Positions 38,231-47,430 of a stretch of DNA of 64,000 nt are shown one piece after another (the first letter of the stretch is position 1; the number at the start of each line of letters is the position of its first letter). The position numbers and the translations under genes were made by a program. The DNA is from CAWJLE01 sp963843645 (GTDB lineage: Bacteria > Chloroflexota > Anaerolineae > DAOTYC01), in contig CAWJLE010000001.1 in the NCBI GenBank assembly GCA_963843645.1, positions 1,178,001 through 1,242,000 on the forward strand. Direction: 5' to 3'. A model generated the notes under the pieces. It had not been told where the DNA came from. It worked only from the letters and a program-made list of their open reading frames with translations, and did not search any database.

Positions 38231-38479
38231 ATGGACATTGACGCTGTGCGACAGATCAAGGCGCGCCACGAGGCCGAAATCATGGCGAAGAAGAACGTCG
38301 TGGGGCTCGGGATCGGTTTCCGTGAACGGGACGGCGCGGCGACGGACGAGCTGAGCCTGGTGGTGTTCGTATCGAAGAAGTTGCCGATCCACGCATTGTC
38401 CGCGCAAGATCACATTCCCCCGTACATCGAAGGCGTTCCGACCGACGTCAAGGAAGTAGGAACGGTCAAGGCGAAATAG
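38231..38479 (+). CDS. Small protein equal to the N-terminal domain of the neighbouring protease
   Basis: 82 residues: MDIDAVRQIKARHEAEIM, NVVGLGIGFRERDG, ELSLVVFVSKKLP, IPPYIEGVPTDVKEVG. The same layout begins the protease encoded next door and is common as an N-terminal, propeptide-like domain of bacterial trypsin-like proteases. GGGGAGG precedes the ATG closely. It has a clean stop and no protease domain, so it could be an inhibitor, a chaperone for the protease, or a relic of duplication. Confidence 0.75.
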   Translation: MDIDAVRQIKARHEAEIMAKKNVVGLGIGFRERDGAATDELSLVVFVSKKLPIHALSAQDHIPPYIEGVPTDVKEVGTVKAK

Positions 38480-38540
38480 CGGCGCCCGGTGGCTGCCCGA
38501 TCGAAGATGTGCCTTCAATTCGCGAAAGGAAGGCCGGCCG

Positions 38541-39557
38541 ATGGATTTCGAAGCAGTCCGCAAGATGAAGCAGCAACACCTCCAGACCCTGATGGGCATA
38601 GCCGAACGTGGTGGCCGTCGGTATTGGATTCAAGGAAACGAAGGGCGAGCTGACAGACGAGCTGGCCGTCATCGTGTCCGTAGTAGAGAAAATTCTCTGC
38701 CGAAGCGCTCGCTCCCGGCGCAGCTGATCCCCCAGCAATTGGGCGGCATCCGCACGGACGTGCAGGCCCTCGGCGTGATCAAGGCGCTCCAGTCGCCGAC
38801 CGGCAAGATGCGGCCGGCGCCCGGCGGCTGCTCCATCGGCCACGTCGACGTCACAGCGGGCACGCTGGGCATGCCTGGTCTATCGCGGATCGGAGGCGTT
38901 CATCCTCAGCAACAACCACGTGCTGGCCAATTGCAACCGCGGGCGGCGCTGGTGACGCCATCCTGCAGCCGGGTAAGGCAGACGGTGGCACAGCGAGCGA
39001 CCAGATTGCCGTCCTGGAGCGAGTTCGTGCCGATCGACTTCGTGGCAGAGCAGCCCCAGCCGACTCCGACGCCGGGCGGCTGCTCTGTTTCCAATGCGGC
39101 TCGCGCTGCATGCACGCGTCCGCGCAGCGAGCCGCACCAATGCCACGGCTGTGGCGGCGCAGGCGGCTGGCGGCAACGTCGTGGACGCGCTCTCGCCCGG
39201 CCGTTGTCGCCGAACCTGGTCGAGAATCGAATCCTCAACATCGGCCAGCCCCACGGCACGGCTACGGCGACGCTCAACACGCAGGTCGTCAAGAGCGGGC
39301 GGTCGAGCGGCTTCACCACCGGCCAGATCCGGCAGATCGACGTGACGGTGCAGGTCGAGTACGAGGACGCCGGCACGGCCACGTTCAGCGGCCAGCTGGT
39401 CGCGACGGGCGATGAGCCAACGGGCGACTCGGGTCGGCGGTCCTCGACGTCAATTCCCGCGTGGTGGGCCTGTTGTTCGCCGGCTCCGAATGCGGCCACC
39501 ATGATCAACCCCATCCAGAACGTGATGGCGGCTTTGAACGTCACGATTCCGGGATGA
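38541..39557 (+). CDS. Trypsin-like serine protease with N-terminal GVG domain (multiple frameshifts)
   Basis: MDFEAVRKMKQQHLQTLMGIA starts a domain parallel to the preceding small protein; a frame change gives NVVAVGIGF and ELTDELAVIV. Further pieces read FILSNNHVLAN (catalytic His), LVENRILNIG, VKSGRSSGFTTGQI and, after a shift near 39435, GDSGSAVLDVNSRVVGLLFAGS (catalytic Ser), ending MINPIQNVMAALNVTIPG. At least five indels. No signal peptide is visible, so it may be cytoplasmic or unconventionally exported. The catalytic Asp cannot be assigned with confidence. Confidence 0.7.
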   Translation: MDFEAVRKMKQQHLQTLMGIAERGGRRYWIQGNEGRADRRAGRHRVRSRENSLPKRSLPAQLIPQQLGGIRTDVQALGVIKALQSPTGKMRPAPGGCSIGHVDVTAGTLGMPGLSRIGGVHPQQQPRAGQLQPRAALVTPSCSRVRQTVAQRATRLPSWSEFVPIDFVAEQPQPTPTPGGCSVSNAARAACTRPRSEPHQCHGCGGAGGWRQRRGRALARPLSPNLVENRILNIGQPHGTATATLNTQVVKSGRSSGFTTGQIRQIDVTVQVEYEDAGTATFSGQLVATGDEPTGDSGRRSSTSIPAWWACCSPAPNAATMINPIQNVMAALNVTIPG

Positions 39558-39573
39558 GTTCCAATTCGGAAGG

Positions 39574-42100
39574 GTGGCGCAGGCGTTGACTTCTGAGCAG
39601 CGCGGTGTAGTTTCCGGTAAGTTCTGGCGCAGCCGCCGGCGAGACCTGGCGCTGGGTCGGCCTTCTCGTGGCCGCCATCGTCCTGTGTTTTGCCGATGTC
39701 GCTGTTCCTGCGGCTATACCTTCTTCTATCAGGACATCCAGTTTCTGCACTATCCCGGCAAGATCTACTTCATCCGCAGCCTGCTGGAAGGCAACTACGG
39801 CTTCTGGAACCCGTACATCTTCTGCGGCTATCCGCTGCAGGCCGAGCCGGAAGTCGGCCCGCTCTATCCCTTCAACCTGCTGTTCGCCCTGCCCATCGCG
39901 CCTTACTTCGCGCAGACCCTGTTCGTCGTCCTGCATTACATTCTGGGCGCTGTCTTCACTTACGGGCTGGCTCGCTCGCTGAAAGTCAGCCGGACCGGGG
40001 CGTTCATCGCCGGGCTGGACTACGCGTGCAGCGGCTACCTGATGGCTCAGCTCACCAATTTCAGCATCCTCACGGCCAGCGTCTGGCTGCCGCTCATCCT
40101 GTGGCTGTTTTCCACTCGCGCTGCAGCGGCGAAGCTATCGCTACGCCGTCGGCGCGGGCATCGTCGGCGCACTGTTCATGCTCACGGCCCACCCGCAGTT
40201 CATCCTGCTGACGTTCACCGTCGCTCGGGCCTGTTCTACCTGTATCAGCCTGGGCCTGTCTTGGCTTCCAGGCGGCGTCGGACCGGCTCCGGCTGGCGGT
40301 GAAGCTACACGCTCCTGCTGGGGGTTACCCTGGTCGTGGGGGCTGCACTGGCCGCGCCGCAGCTCCTGCCGGCCTACGAGTTGAAGTCGCTGTCGGTCCT
40401 GTCGAAGAGCCTGGGCTACGATTTCGTCACGTCCTATTCGCTGTCGCCCTACCGGATGGTCTCGTTCCTGTTCCCTAATTTCCTGGGCAACCAGGCGACA
40501 GGTTACCGCGGGCCCGGCCTTCTACGAGGAGCACCACAGCTACATCGGCATCCTGCCTCTGATCCTGGTCGGCCTGGCCTGGGCGCAGGCGGCGAGACAA
40601 AGGGGCGTTCTTCTTCGGCCTGCTGCTGCCCCTGTCCTTGATCCTGTCCTGGGGCCGCACCACTCCGATCTATCACCTGATCGCCTACCTGCCGCTGTTC
40701 AATCTCTTCCGCGTGCCGGCTCGCTGGCTTTATCCGATGACCATGGCGCTGGCGATCCTGGCCGGTTTTGGCTTCGACCAACTGCTGCGCGATGCGACAG
40801 CCCAGCCTCGACTGCGCGCGCTGGACCCGCCGTCTGCTCATCGCTGGCCGGCGTCCTGACCCTGACCCTGCCGTGGCTCTTCGTGCTCCGGCCGCAGGTC
40901 ATGGCCGTGACCGGCTGGTTCGTGGACCACGTCTACCCCAGCTACGCCGTCTTCACGCTGCGCTCGCTGGTCAAGGGGCTGGTCCAGTTCCCGCTCGTGC
41001 CGCCCGTCGAACCTGCTGGCCCACGCGCTGCCTTTCCTGCTCAACCCGCTGATCTTCTTCCTGGCCATGCTGGACCTGGCCGCTGTCTGGCTCTATCTGT
41101 TCGGGTCGGGCCGCGTGCCCGCAGGTGGTTCCGGGCGGGCGCGGTCCTGCTCATCGCTCTGGACCTGTTCATGGTCAGCGGCAGAACATCAACCCTGTCG
41201 AGCCCGCGTCCTACTTCGACCAGACGCGAGTCGACGAAGTTCCTGCAGCAGAACGTCGGGCCTGTATCGCATCGATCCGACGAACCAGGACGGCAACCCG
41301 AACTTCGTCCTGGGGCACTATTTCCCGATGATCTATCGCATTCCCAGCTTCGGCGGGTCTTCTTCGCTGACGGTGCGCTCGTTCCAGGAGTACAAGGACA
41401 CGGCGGGGGAGAACCCTCGCCTGTACGACCTGGCGGGGATCAAGTACGTGCTGCAGGAGGACAACTCCGCGCCCAAGGGCTTCAGCGGCCCGCTGCAGAA
41501 GGTCTACGTCCGAGCCGGGCGTCAGCATCTGGGAGAATCCGCGCGTGATGCCGCGGGCGTTCATCGTGCACGAGGCGGTGGCCGAGCCTACGGTCGAGGG
41601 CCGGCTGGCGCGGCTGCGCGATCCCGCCTTCCCGCTGGAGCGCGTGGTCGTGCTGGACGATCCGGACGCGCCGGCGCTGCTGAATGCTGGCGGACCGGAG
41701 CCCGTGGACGCCGAACCGGCGCGCGACGTCCGCCGAGATCCGGCGGTACTCCTACAACGCCGTGACGGTCGAGTGCGAGACCGACCGTCCGGGCTTCCTC
41801 TTCCTGTCGGACAACGACTATCCCGGCTGGCAGGTGACGGTGGACGGCCGGCCGGAGAAGCTCTACGACGGCGGACCACATGTTCCGGGCAGTGTTCGTG
41901 GGCCCTGGGCGCCACGCGGTCGAGTTCAAGTTCACCCACCCCACGTTCGACTGGGGCGTGGCCATCGCAGGGGCAACCGTCGTGATCCTGCTCGCGGCGT
42001 GGGTGGTCGCATGCCCGGCGCCGGCGAAAGACTGCCGAAGTTTCCAAAACTCGGAGCTGCGCACTGCGCCGATGCCGGGCCCAGCCCCACAGCGTCCTGA
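39574..42100 (+). CDS. YfhO-family multi-pass membrane protein (multiple frameshifts, end uncertain)
   Basis: Pieces in three frames give the YfhO layout in order: a helix (VGLLVAAIVLCFAD), FFYQDIQFLHYPGKIYF, NYGFWNPYIFCGYPLQAEPE, several helices, LGYDFVTSYSLSPYRM, a LFRVPARWLYPMTMALAILAGFG segment, and the soluble C-terminal part LTVRSFQEYKDTAGENPRL, YSYNAVTVECETDRPGFLFLSDNDYPGWQVTVDG and EFKFTHPTFDWG before a last helix. More than eight indels. YfhO relatives are linked to glycosylation of surface polymers. The start (a GTG near 39574) and the end are approximate; the first plausible stop after the last helix is at 42098-42100, overlapping murJ from the other strand. Confidence 0.65.
42034..42055. 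repeat. Dispersed palindromic element, copy near convergent gene ends
   Basis: CCGAAGTTTCCAAAACTC at 42035-42052 is identical to 7352-7369, here followed by GGA so that GAAGTTT/AAACTC pair imperfectly. It lies where the YfhO gene and murJ run into each other. Confidence 0.6.
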
Positions 42101-43608
42101 TCTCGCGCGCTCCCCAGCGCCGTCGACACGACCGCGTAGACCACTCCGGCGACCAGCACCGTGCCGATCACCTGGACCAGCACGCCCCGCGGGGCCAGCA
42201 GTCCCGGCCAGCCTGCCAGGCGGCCCAGCCCATGCCGATCGATCCGGCCGCGATCCGCCCCACCGAAAGCGCGATGGTCTTGCCCTCGATGCCCCCCAGC
42301 CGTCCCCGAATGATGACAGAATGAGCGCGCACATCTCCGCGATCGTCGCCAGGGAGTTGGCGAGCGCCAGCCCGGCGTAGCCCATCGGCCGCACCAGGAT
42401 CAGGCTGAGGACGATGTTCGCGCCCATGGCCAGCACACCGACGATCACCGGCGTGGCCGTGTCGTGCAGCGCGTAGAAGGCGCGGGTCACGATCTCCACC
42501 GTCGCGTGGGCGAACAGGCCCAGCGCGTAGAACTGCAACGCCCAGGCGACGGCCTCGGTCGAGCCCAGGTCGAAGCGCCCGCGTTGGAACAAGAGCTGGA
42601 TGACCGGCACCCGCAGGATGAACAGGCCCAGGCTGGCCGGGATCGTCAGGTAGAGCACGGCCCGCAGTGTGGAGGCCAGCGTCCGGCGCATCTCGGCGTG
42701 CTGCTGCCGGGCGGCCAGCGCCGAGAACGTCGGGAACGCGGCCGTGGCAATGGCCTGCGCGAAGATGCCCTCCGGGAGCAGCATCAGCAGCCAGGCGTAG
42801 TTGAGCGCGGCCAGGCTGCCGGGTCCCAGCCGCGAGGCCAGGATCGTGTTGATCAGAAAGTTGAGCTGGACGACGGCCAGGCCGACCGTGCGCGGCAGCA
42901 TCAGCCGCCCGACCTCGCGCACGCTGGACGAGCGCAGGTCGAGGACGGGCACGTAGGTCAGGCCCGCGACGGAACAGCAGCGGCAGTTGGATGCCCAGGT
43001 GCAGCACCGCGCCGGCCACGACGCCCATGGCCAGGCCGCGGACGCCCATCTGCCCGGACAGGAACAGCGCGCCGCAGATGATGGCCAGGTTGTACAGCAC
43101 GGGCGCGATGGCGGGCAGGAGGAAGTGCTGGTAGGAGTTAAGGATGGCCATGACCACGCCGCTGACGCCGAAGAGCACGGTGGAGATCATCATGTAGCGC
43201 ATCAGCTCGGCGGTCAGCGCCTGGCGGGCCGGATCGAAACCGGGCGCGACGACGTAGCGGACGAGCGAGCGGTGCGAATATCGCGCCCAGCAGGGCCAGG
43301 CTGCACAGGATGAGGATGACCAGGTTGATGATGGCGCTCGCCAATCGCCACGCGCCGGCCTCGTCGTCCTGGGCCAGGTGGGTGGTGAACGTGGGCAGGA
43401 ACGCCGAGCCGAGCGCGCCGCCGGCCACGACCTGGAACAGGATGTCGGGAATGCGGAAGGCGGCCAGGTAGGCGTCCAGCTCACCGCTGGTGCCGAAATG
43501 GCTGCTGATGATCATCTCCCGCGCGAGGCCCAGCACCCGGCTGAGCACGAACGCGAACATGACCACCAGCGCTGCCTTGGCTATCTGCTTGGCGCCGCCT
43601 GACGTCAT
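42050..43608 (-). CDS. murJ: Lipid II flippase MurJ (multiple frameshifts, C-terminus uncertain)
   Basis: MTSGGAKQIAKAALVVMFAFVLSRVLG-like start, with FGTSGELDAYLAAFRIPDIL and GGALGSAFLPTF, is the MurJ/MviN signature. Further pieces: ALTAELMRYMMISTVLFGVSGVVMAILNSYQHFLLPAIAPV, RLMLPRTVGLAVVQLNFLINT, NYAWLLMLLPEGIFAQAIATAAFPTFS, FQRGRFD and NIVLSLILVRPMGYAGLALANS. It flips undecaprenyl-linked peptidoglycan precursor across the membrane. Frame changes occur near 43270, 42965, 42300 and 42195. No stop occurs in any minus frame between 42100 and 41935, so the true end is unclear; the ~500-residue family length places it near 42050. Confidence 0.82.
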
Positions 43609-43750
43609 CCCTCGTCTCCTGAAGTCCGAGTGTCAGGAGATTATAGCATCATCGGCGGATTTCGCGGAACGAGGGTCTGGTTGCCGATCTGGCGTCTGCC
43701 GGCAATCCGAACGTGGACTCGCGCAGTAAGCGACTTCAAGTAACGACCGA

Positions 43751-43762
43751 ACAACATGTTGT
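43751..43762. promoter_or_regulatory. Perfect 12-base palindrome
   Basis: ACAACATGTTGT is its own inverse complement; a possible dimer-binding site five bases before the larger inverted repeat. Confidence 0.4.
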
Positions 43763-43766
43763 ACGT

Positions 43767-43797
43767 AAGTATAATTCGATCTCGGGGAATTATACTT
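43767..43797. promoter_or_regulatory. Inverted repeat with 11-base arms (operator or bidirectional terminator)
   Basis: AAGTATAATTC (43767-43777) and GAATTATACTT (43787-43797) are perfect inverse copies around nine bases. A near copy of the half-site, AAGTACAATTC, follows at 43808. TTTT after the right arm would also suit termination of plus-strand transcripts, but the AT-rich stem and the extra half-site favour an operator. Confidence 0.5.
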
Positions 43798-44024
43798 TTC
43801 GACCAATAAGTACAATTCCCTCCAGATGTCAGACAGAAATGACGTCAAGAATCTCGCTGGCGGCGAAAGTCCTACCGTAAGTGGATTCCCGATCTGCTTT
43901 CAGAAATGCCCGCTGCGAGTGTCAATCACCGCCCGCATTAGGAGCATCAAATCTCAAAACTCCTGCGAGCCCGTCGGACGCAAAGCAGACGAAAAAGAGA
44001 TCGCAAAGTCGCGTCGGAAAGGTC

Positions 44025-44053
44025 TGGACAGACTGCCCTTTCCATGCTATAAT
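44025..44053 (+). promoter_or_regulatory. Strong sigma70-type promoter for the regulator/catabolic cluster
   Basis: TGGACA at 44025-44030 (five of six to TTGACA), a 17-base spacer, and a perfect TATAAT at 44048-44053. Transcription would start near 44060, about 70 bases before the GTG of the first regulator. Confidence 0.8.
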
Positions 44054-44065
44054 TGGTATGATCAC
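44053..44065 (+). promoter_or_regulatory. FadR/LldR-type operator candidate overlapping the start site
   Basis: TTGGTATGATCAC fits the FadR-subfamily pattern TNGTnnnACNA with one mismatch and directly follows the -10. A direct repeat of TCACATTA comes next. A site here would let the encoded GntR proteins repress their own promoter. Confidence 0.5.
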
Positions 44066-44128
44066 ATTATCACATTATAATCTGATATCGGCGACCGGTG
44101 TTCAGTTCTATTGCGCAGGAGGACACTT

Positions 44129-44838
44129 GTGCCAGCGACTTTACGACTCGTAACGCGGAACAAGCTCACGGATCAGGTGGCAAAACAACTGGTCGAGTTG
44201 ATCACCTCTGGGAAGTTCAAACCGGGTGATCGATTGCCGGCCGAGCGAGATTTAGCCTTGGAGTTTTCTGTCGGCCGATGCGCGATGCGTGAGGCCATCA
44301 GATCTTTGGCTGCGGTCGGGCTTCTGGACGCTCAGCAGGGCAGTGGGACCTACGTTCGCTCTCCTGAATCCTGGAATGCTCTCGACCCCACTATCTTGTT
44401 GGCAAAGAGCAAGAACACTGCGGTAGATGATCTGTTCGAAGCTCTGGAATGTCTCGAGCCTCGAGTTGCAGCATTGGCCGCTTCAAACGCTACACAGGAA
44501 GACATACAGAGTATCGAGAGCTATGCCCGGGCTCGACGACCAACGTCGATGACCACGTCCGGATGGACGTCGGGTTTCATGTGGCGGTTGCTGAAGCCAG
44601 CCACTACCGAATCTTGGTGATCATGTCGTATTCGGTTAATGATCTGATGCGCGCCAGTTGTCGGGACAATCTGGGCGGCCAACTGCAATCGGTTCGAGAG
44701 CAGGTATATCATGCCCACTACCTCATCTTTCACCGGATCAAAACCCGCGATCCGGAGGGCGCATACGAGGCGATGCAACAGCACCTGAGGACAGCTCGGT
44801 CCAACTATCGCTCAACATGGGTGGGCACCACGTCGTGA
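44129..44838 (+). CDS. GntR-family regulator, FadR subfamily, 1 (one frameshift)
   Basis: GTG start with AGGAGG six bases upstream. Residues 1-75 form the winged helix: NKLTDQVAKQLVELITSGKFKPGDRLPAERDLA and AMREAIRSLAAVGLLDAQQGSGTYV. The FCD effector domain follows: LFEALECLEPRVAALAA, then after a frame change near 44535 MDVGFHVAVAEASHY and a helix ending MQQHLRTARSNY. FCD domains bind metal and small carboxylates or amino acids. It heads a cluster of hydrolases and an ABC importer and is probably their ligand-responsive repressor. Confidence 0.85.
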
Positions 44839-44905
44839 CGTCACCCGCGGGGTGCCGTTTGTCCGGTCCATCAGTCTCGAGGAATTGCTCAGGAGTGCGA
44901 GGTCA

Positions 44906-45609
44906 GTGGTTCAGAGCATACGTTCAGTGAGTCGAGGCAATCTTACGGATCAAATCATCAAGCAATTGGTTCGCCTGATTCTGTCCGACGAATTGAGGCC
45001 GGGAGACCGTCTCCCCAGTACCCTCGAACTGACCAGGCAGTTCGGTGTCAGTCGCACGGTGGTGCGGGAAGCGATGAGTATGCTGGCCGCGCAGGGCCTT
45101 GTGCAAGTAGTGCACGGCAGCGGGACCTTTGTATCGCCCTCCAACAAGTGGAATACTCTCTACCCGCGTGCATTAACTTGTCGAAGACCAGGCTGTCGTC
45201 GATGAGTTGATGAAAGCACGCGAGTTGATCGAACCCCAACTGGCTTTCTTTGCCGCCCAAAGAGCTTCTGCGGAAGATGTTGATATGATTGAACGCTCCG
45301 TCAAGCTGGGTGCAACCGTGCCGGAGACCGTCGGATTCGACATCGCGTTTCATATGGCGATTGCGCAGGCCAGCCACAATGAAGTCCCTAGCGATTATGC
45401 TCACCTCAATCGAAGAATTCATGCACGAACTCCGGACGTTGGGCTATTCTCTGCTTCCGAAGACGCAAGAGCAGAGCCTGGGTCGTCACCAGACGATCCT
45501 GGATGCAATCAGACGAGGGGACGCGGAAGGCGCGCGCGACGCAATGACAGTTCACTTGTTGGAGGCGCACGAGGGTTTTGTACGCGTGATCAAAGGACGG
45601 CAACCTTAG
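44906..45609 (+). CDS. GntR-family regulator, FadR subfamily, 2 (two frameshifts)
   Basis: A GTG at 44906 with AGGAG ten bases upstream gives an N-terminus aligned with regulator 1; an upstream GTG at 44852 is possible. Winged helix: GNLTDQIIKQLVRLILSDELRPGDRLPS, VSRTVVREAMSMLAAQGLVQVVHGSGTFV. The FCD domain is spread over two more frames (changes near 45175 and 45385): ARELIEPQLAFFAAQRA, FHMAIAQASHN, and DAIRRGDAEGARDAMTVHLLEAHEGFV. It is a diverged duplicate of regulator 1, 68 bases downstream. Two tandem FadR proteins may respond to different ligands or form a heterodimer. Confidence 0.82.
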
Positions 45610-45672
45610 GCGAGTTCGCGAGTCCCAAGCTGGTTAGAGGACATCTGTTACTAACTAACGGGAGGTGTGTCG

Positions 45673-46415
45673 ATGTTGTTGGAGAATTGGAACCGAACCA
45701 AGCTGGTTGATCTGAGTCAAACCATTTCACACATGCAGTATGTCTCAAATCCCGGCATTAACCAGCGCCCGGCCTTTTGGGATCAGGTGAGTCATGAGGG
45801 GACCTTGGGTACATACGACAACGCGCCGGAGCTGTCGTGGCACATTCGAAACCTGATGATGGGAGAGCACATTTCCACGCACGTTGATTTCGCTATGCCA
45901 TTTTACGTCCGGTGACGAGGCCTGGTGCCTGGAGAAAATGCCGCTTTCCTTCTTTATCGCCCCAGCGGTGTGCATCGATCTGTCGCACATCGATCCGAGT
46001 ACGTGGATCAGGCCGGACGATCTGAGGAAAGCTCTTGCACAGGTCAATCTAGAGATCCACAAGGGCGATATCCTGTTGTACCATTTGAATTACTACGAAC
46101 GCGCTGGTGAGGCGTCTCTCCCGGTAGACTGGGGTGGTCTAGACAGTGGCGCAACGAACTGGCTCGCCGATCAAGGTGTGCGCAACATCGGCTGCGAAAC
46201 GCCCAGCATCGATTGTTGGCTGGCCATGCGCAACGATTCCAACCCCTGTTTCCCGGCGCATCGTGCCTGCCGTGAGCGTGCCATCATCAACATTCGAGAA
46301 TCTCGCCGATCTCACCCCCGTCGTCGGCAAGCGATTCCTGTTCATTGGCTTGCCGCTCAAGCTCCGGGGTGGAACCGGCTGCCCCATACGCGCGATTGCG
46401 CTCCTAGAGGAATAA
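45673..46415 (+). CDS. Cyclase-family (kynurenine-formamidase-like) metal hydrolase (frameshifts)
   Basis: ATG with GGGAGG seven bases upstream. LVDLSQTISHMQYV starts the fold, and the metal motif H-x-x-T-H-x-D reads GEHISTHVDFAMPF. After a frame change near 45905: CIDLSHIDPSTWIRPDDLRKAL, GDILLYHLNYYERAG and VRNIGCETPSIDCW; after another near 46235: FENLADLTPVVGKRFLFIGLPLKLRGGTGCPIRAIALLEE, a classic C-terminus of this family. Members open formyl-amides or cyclic imides and amides. One base separates it from the creatininase gene, so the two probably act in one pathway. Confidence 0.82.
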
Positions 46416-46416
46416 C

Positions 46417-47211
46417 ATGAGGCCCTACAATCTCGCTACAATGTTTTGGCCCGAGGTGGCTGACGCGTTGCCTGGTATCGATGGGGTGCTGATTCCCGTT
46501 GGGTCCTTCGAACAGCACGGACCTATGACCCCATTCGAAGTGGATACGGCCATTGCCAGGCACGTGTGCGATCAAACCGCTCAGCGCGTCCAGGAGCGAG
46601 GCGGCTACTATGTCGTCGGCCCGGCCATCAGTATAGGCTCCTCCTGGTATCACTTGGATTTCCCGGGGTCGGTGTCTCTCAGCGGGGATCTCTTCTCAGA
46701 GGTCGTCAGGTCTGTTTTTCGTTGCCTCCACAAACAGGGTTTCCGGAACATCATCTTCGTCAACGCCCATGGAGGCAATGTCGCGGCGCTCAATCACGCC
46801 GTCAACCTGATACGCGATGAGTTTGGGGCGCCTGTCTATCACGTCACGTTCGGAGACCTGGTGACGGATCTCATCTCGCAGACGGATGACTGCATGATCC
46901 ATGCCGGGGAAGTGGAGACGAGCATCTGCCTGGCGATTGGAATTCGCGTGGACATGGATCGCGCTGTGGCAGAGGCGACCAATCGTCGTGAGGCCCTGGA
47001 GACGAAGGGAGTTCACACCTCGAAACACATCAAATATGACGCACTGAGCCGACTGCCGGGCGGCTACTTGCCGGCACACCGCATCGCGGAGATTAGCAAG
47101 TCCGGCGTCGTGGGTGATCCGACCAAAGCCAATCGCGAGCTGGGCGAGAAAATCATCTCCACGTCCATCGAACGGCTGGCGGAGCTGTGTACCGACATCG
47201 CTGGCAAATGA
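46417..47211 (+). CDS. Creatininase-family amidohydrolase
   Basis: 264 residues, intact. Metal-binding and catalytic motifs: LIPVGSFEQHGPMTPFEVDTAIA (E and H ligands), GSSWYHLDFPGSVSLS, VNAHGGNVAALNHA and HAGEVETS. GAGG precedes the ATG and the gene starts one base after the cyclase stop. Creatininase-family enzymes hydrolyse cyclic amides (creatinine) or cleave related C-N bonds; residues alone do not prove creatinine as substrate. With the cyclase and an amide/amino-acid type importer it suggests breakdown of an imported cyclic amide. Confidence 0.9.
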   Translation: MRPYNLATMFWPEVADALPGIDGVLIPVGSFEQHGPMTPFEVDTAIARHVCDQTAQRVQERGGYYVVGPAISIGSSWYHLDFPGSVSLSGDLFSEVVRSVFRCLHKQGFRNIIFVNAHGGNVAALNHAVNLIRDEFGAPVYHVTFGDLVTDLISQTDDCMIHAGEVETSICLAIGIRVDMDRAVAEATNRREALETKGVHTSKHIKYDALSRLPGGYLPAHRIAEISKSGVVGDPTKANRELGEKIISTSIERLAELCTDIAGK

Positions 47212-47243
47212 GCAGTGATTCCCCGCTATTGATGAGCGGTTCA

Positions 47244-47265
47244 TCTATTGGTTGCCGCCAATAGA
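47244..47265. repeat. Short hairpin after creatininase gene
   Basis: TCTATTGG (47244-47251) and CCAATAGA (47258-47265) pair perfectly around six bases, 33 bases past the creatininase stop. No T-run follows; it could be a weak terminator or an mRNA end-stabiliser. Confidence 0.5.
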
Positions 47266-47430
47266 ATCATGGGTAGTACGTCATTTAGGGATGAATTTCG
47301 ACGAGCAGAATGGAGGTGGTAGCGCATACAAAGAGGCTGGTTCAGACGCTGCGTGTAGGACGAATTGGCGTGTCGTTCATTGCTGTTCGAAACTCTAGCG
47401 GGACAATGAGGATACTAGGAGGTTGTCGAA

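Larger units (their letters stand above)
43609..44128. other. AT-rich intergenic region with inverted repeats and a promoter
   Basis: No coding frame seen. It is markedly more AT-rich than its surroundings. It contains ACAACATGTTGT (43751-43762), an 11-base inverted repeat (43767-43797), a third half-site, and a strong promoter with an overlapping FadR-type operator (44025-44065) for the downstream regulators. Confidence 0.6.

Noticed and set aside
39574..42100. Reading the YfhO-region fragments as several small independent membrane genes
   Set aside because: The fragments line up end to end with the single YfhO architecture, and no internal fragment has a credible ribosome-binding site.
43633..43848. 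Small minus-strand reading frame of 71 codons upstream of murJ
   Set aside because: No ribosome-binding site and no similarity I recognise, and it crosses the inverted repeats of the regulatory region.
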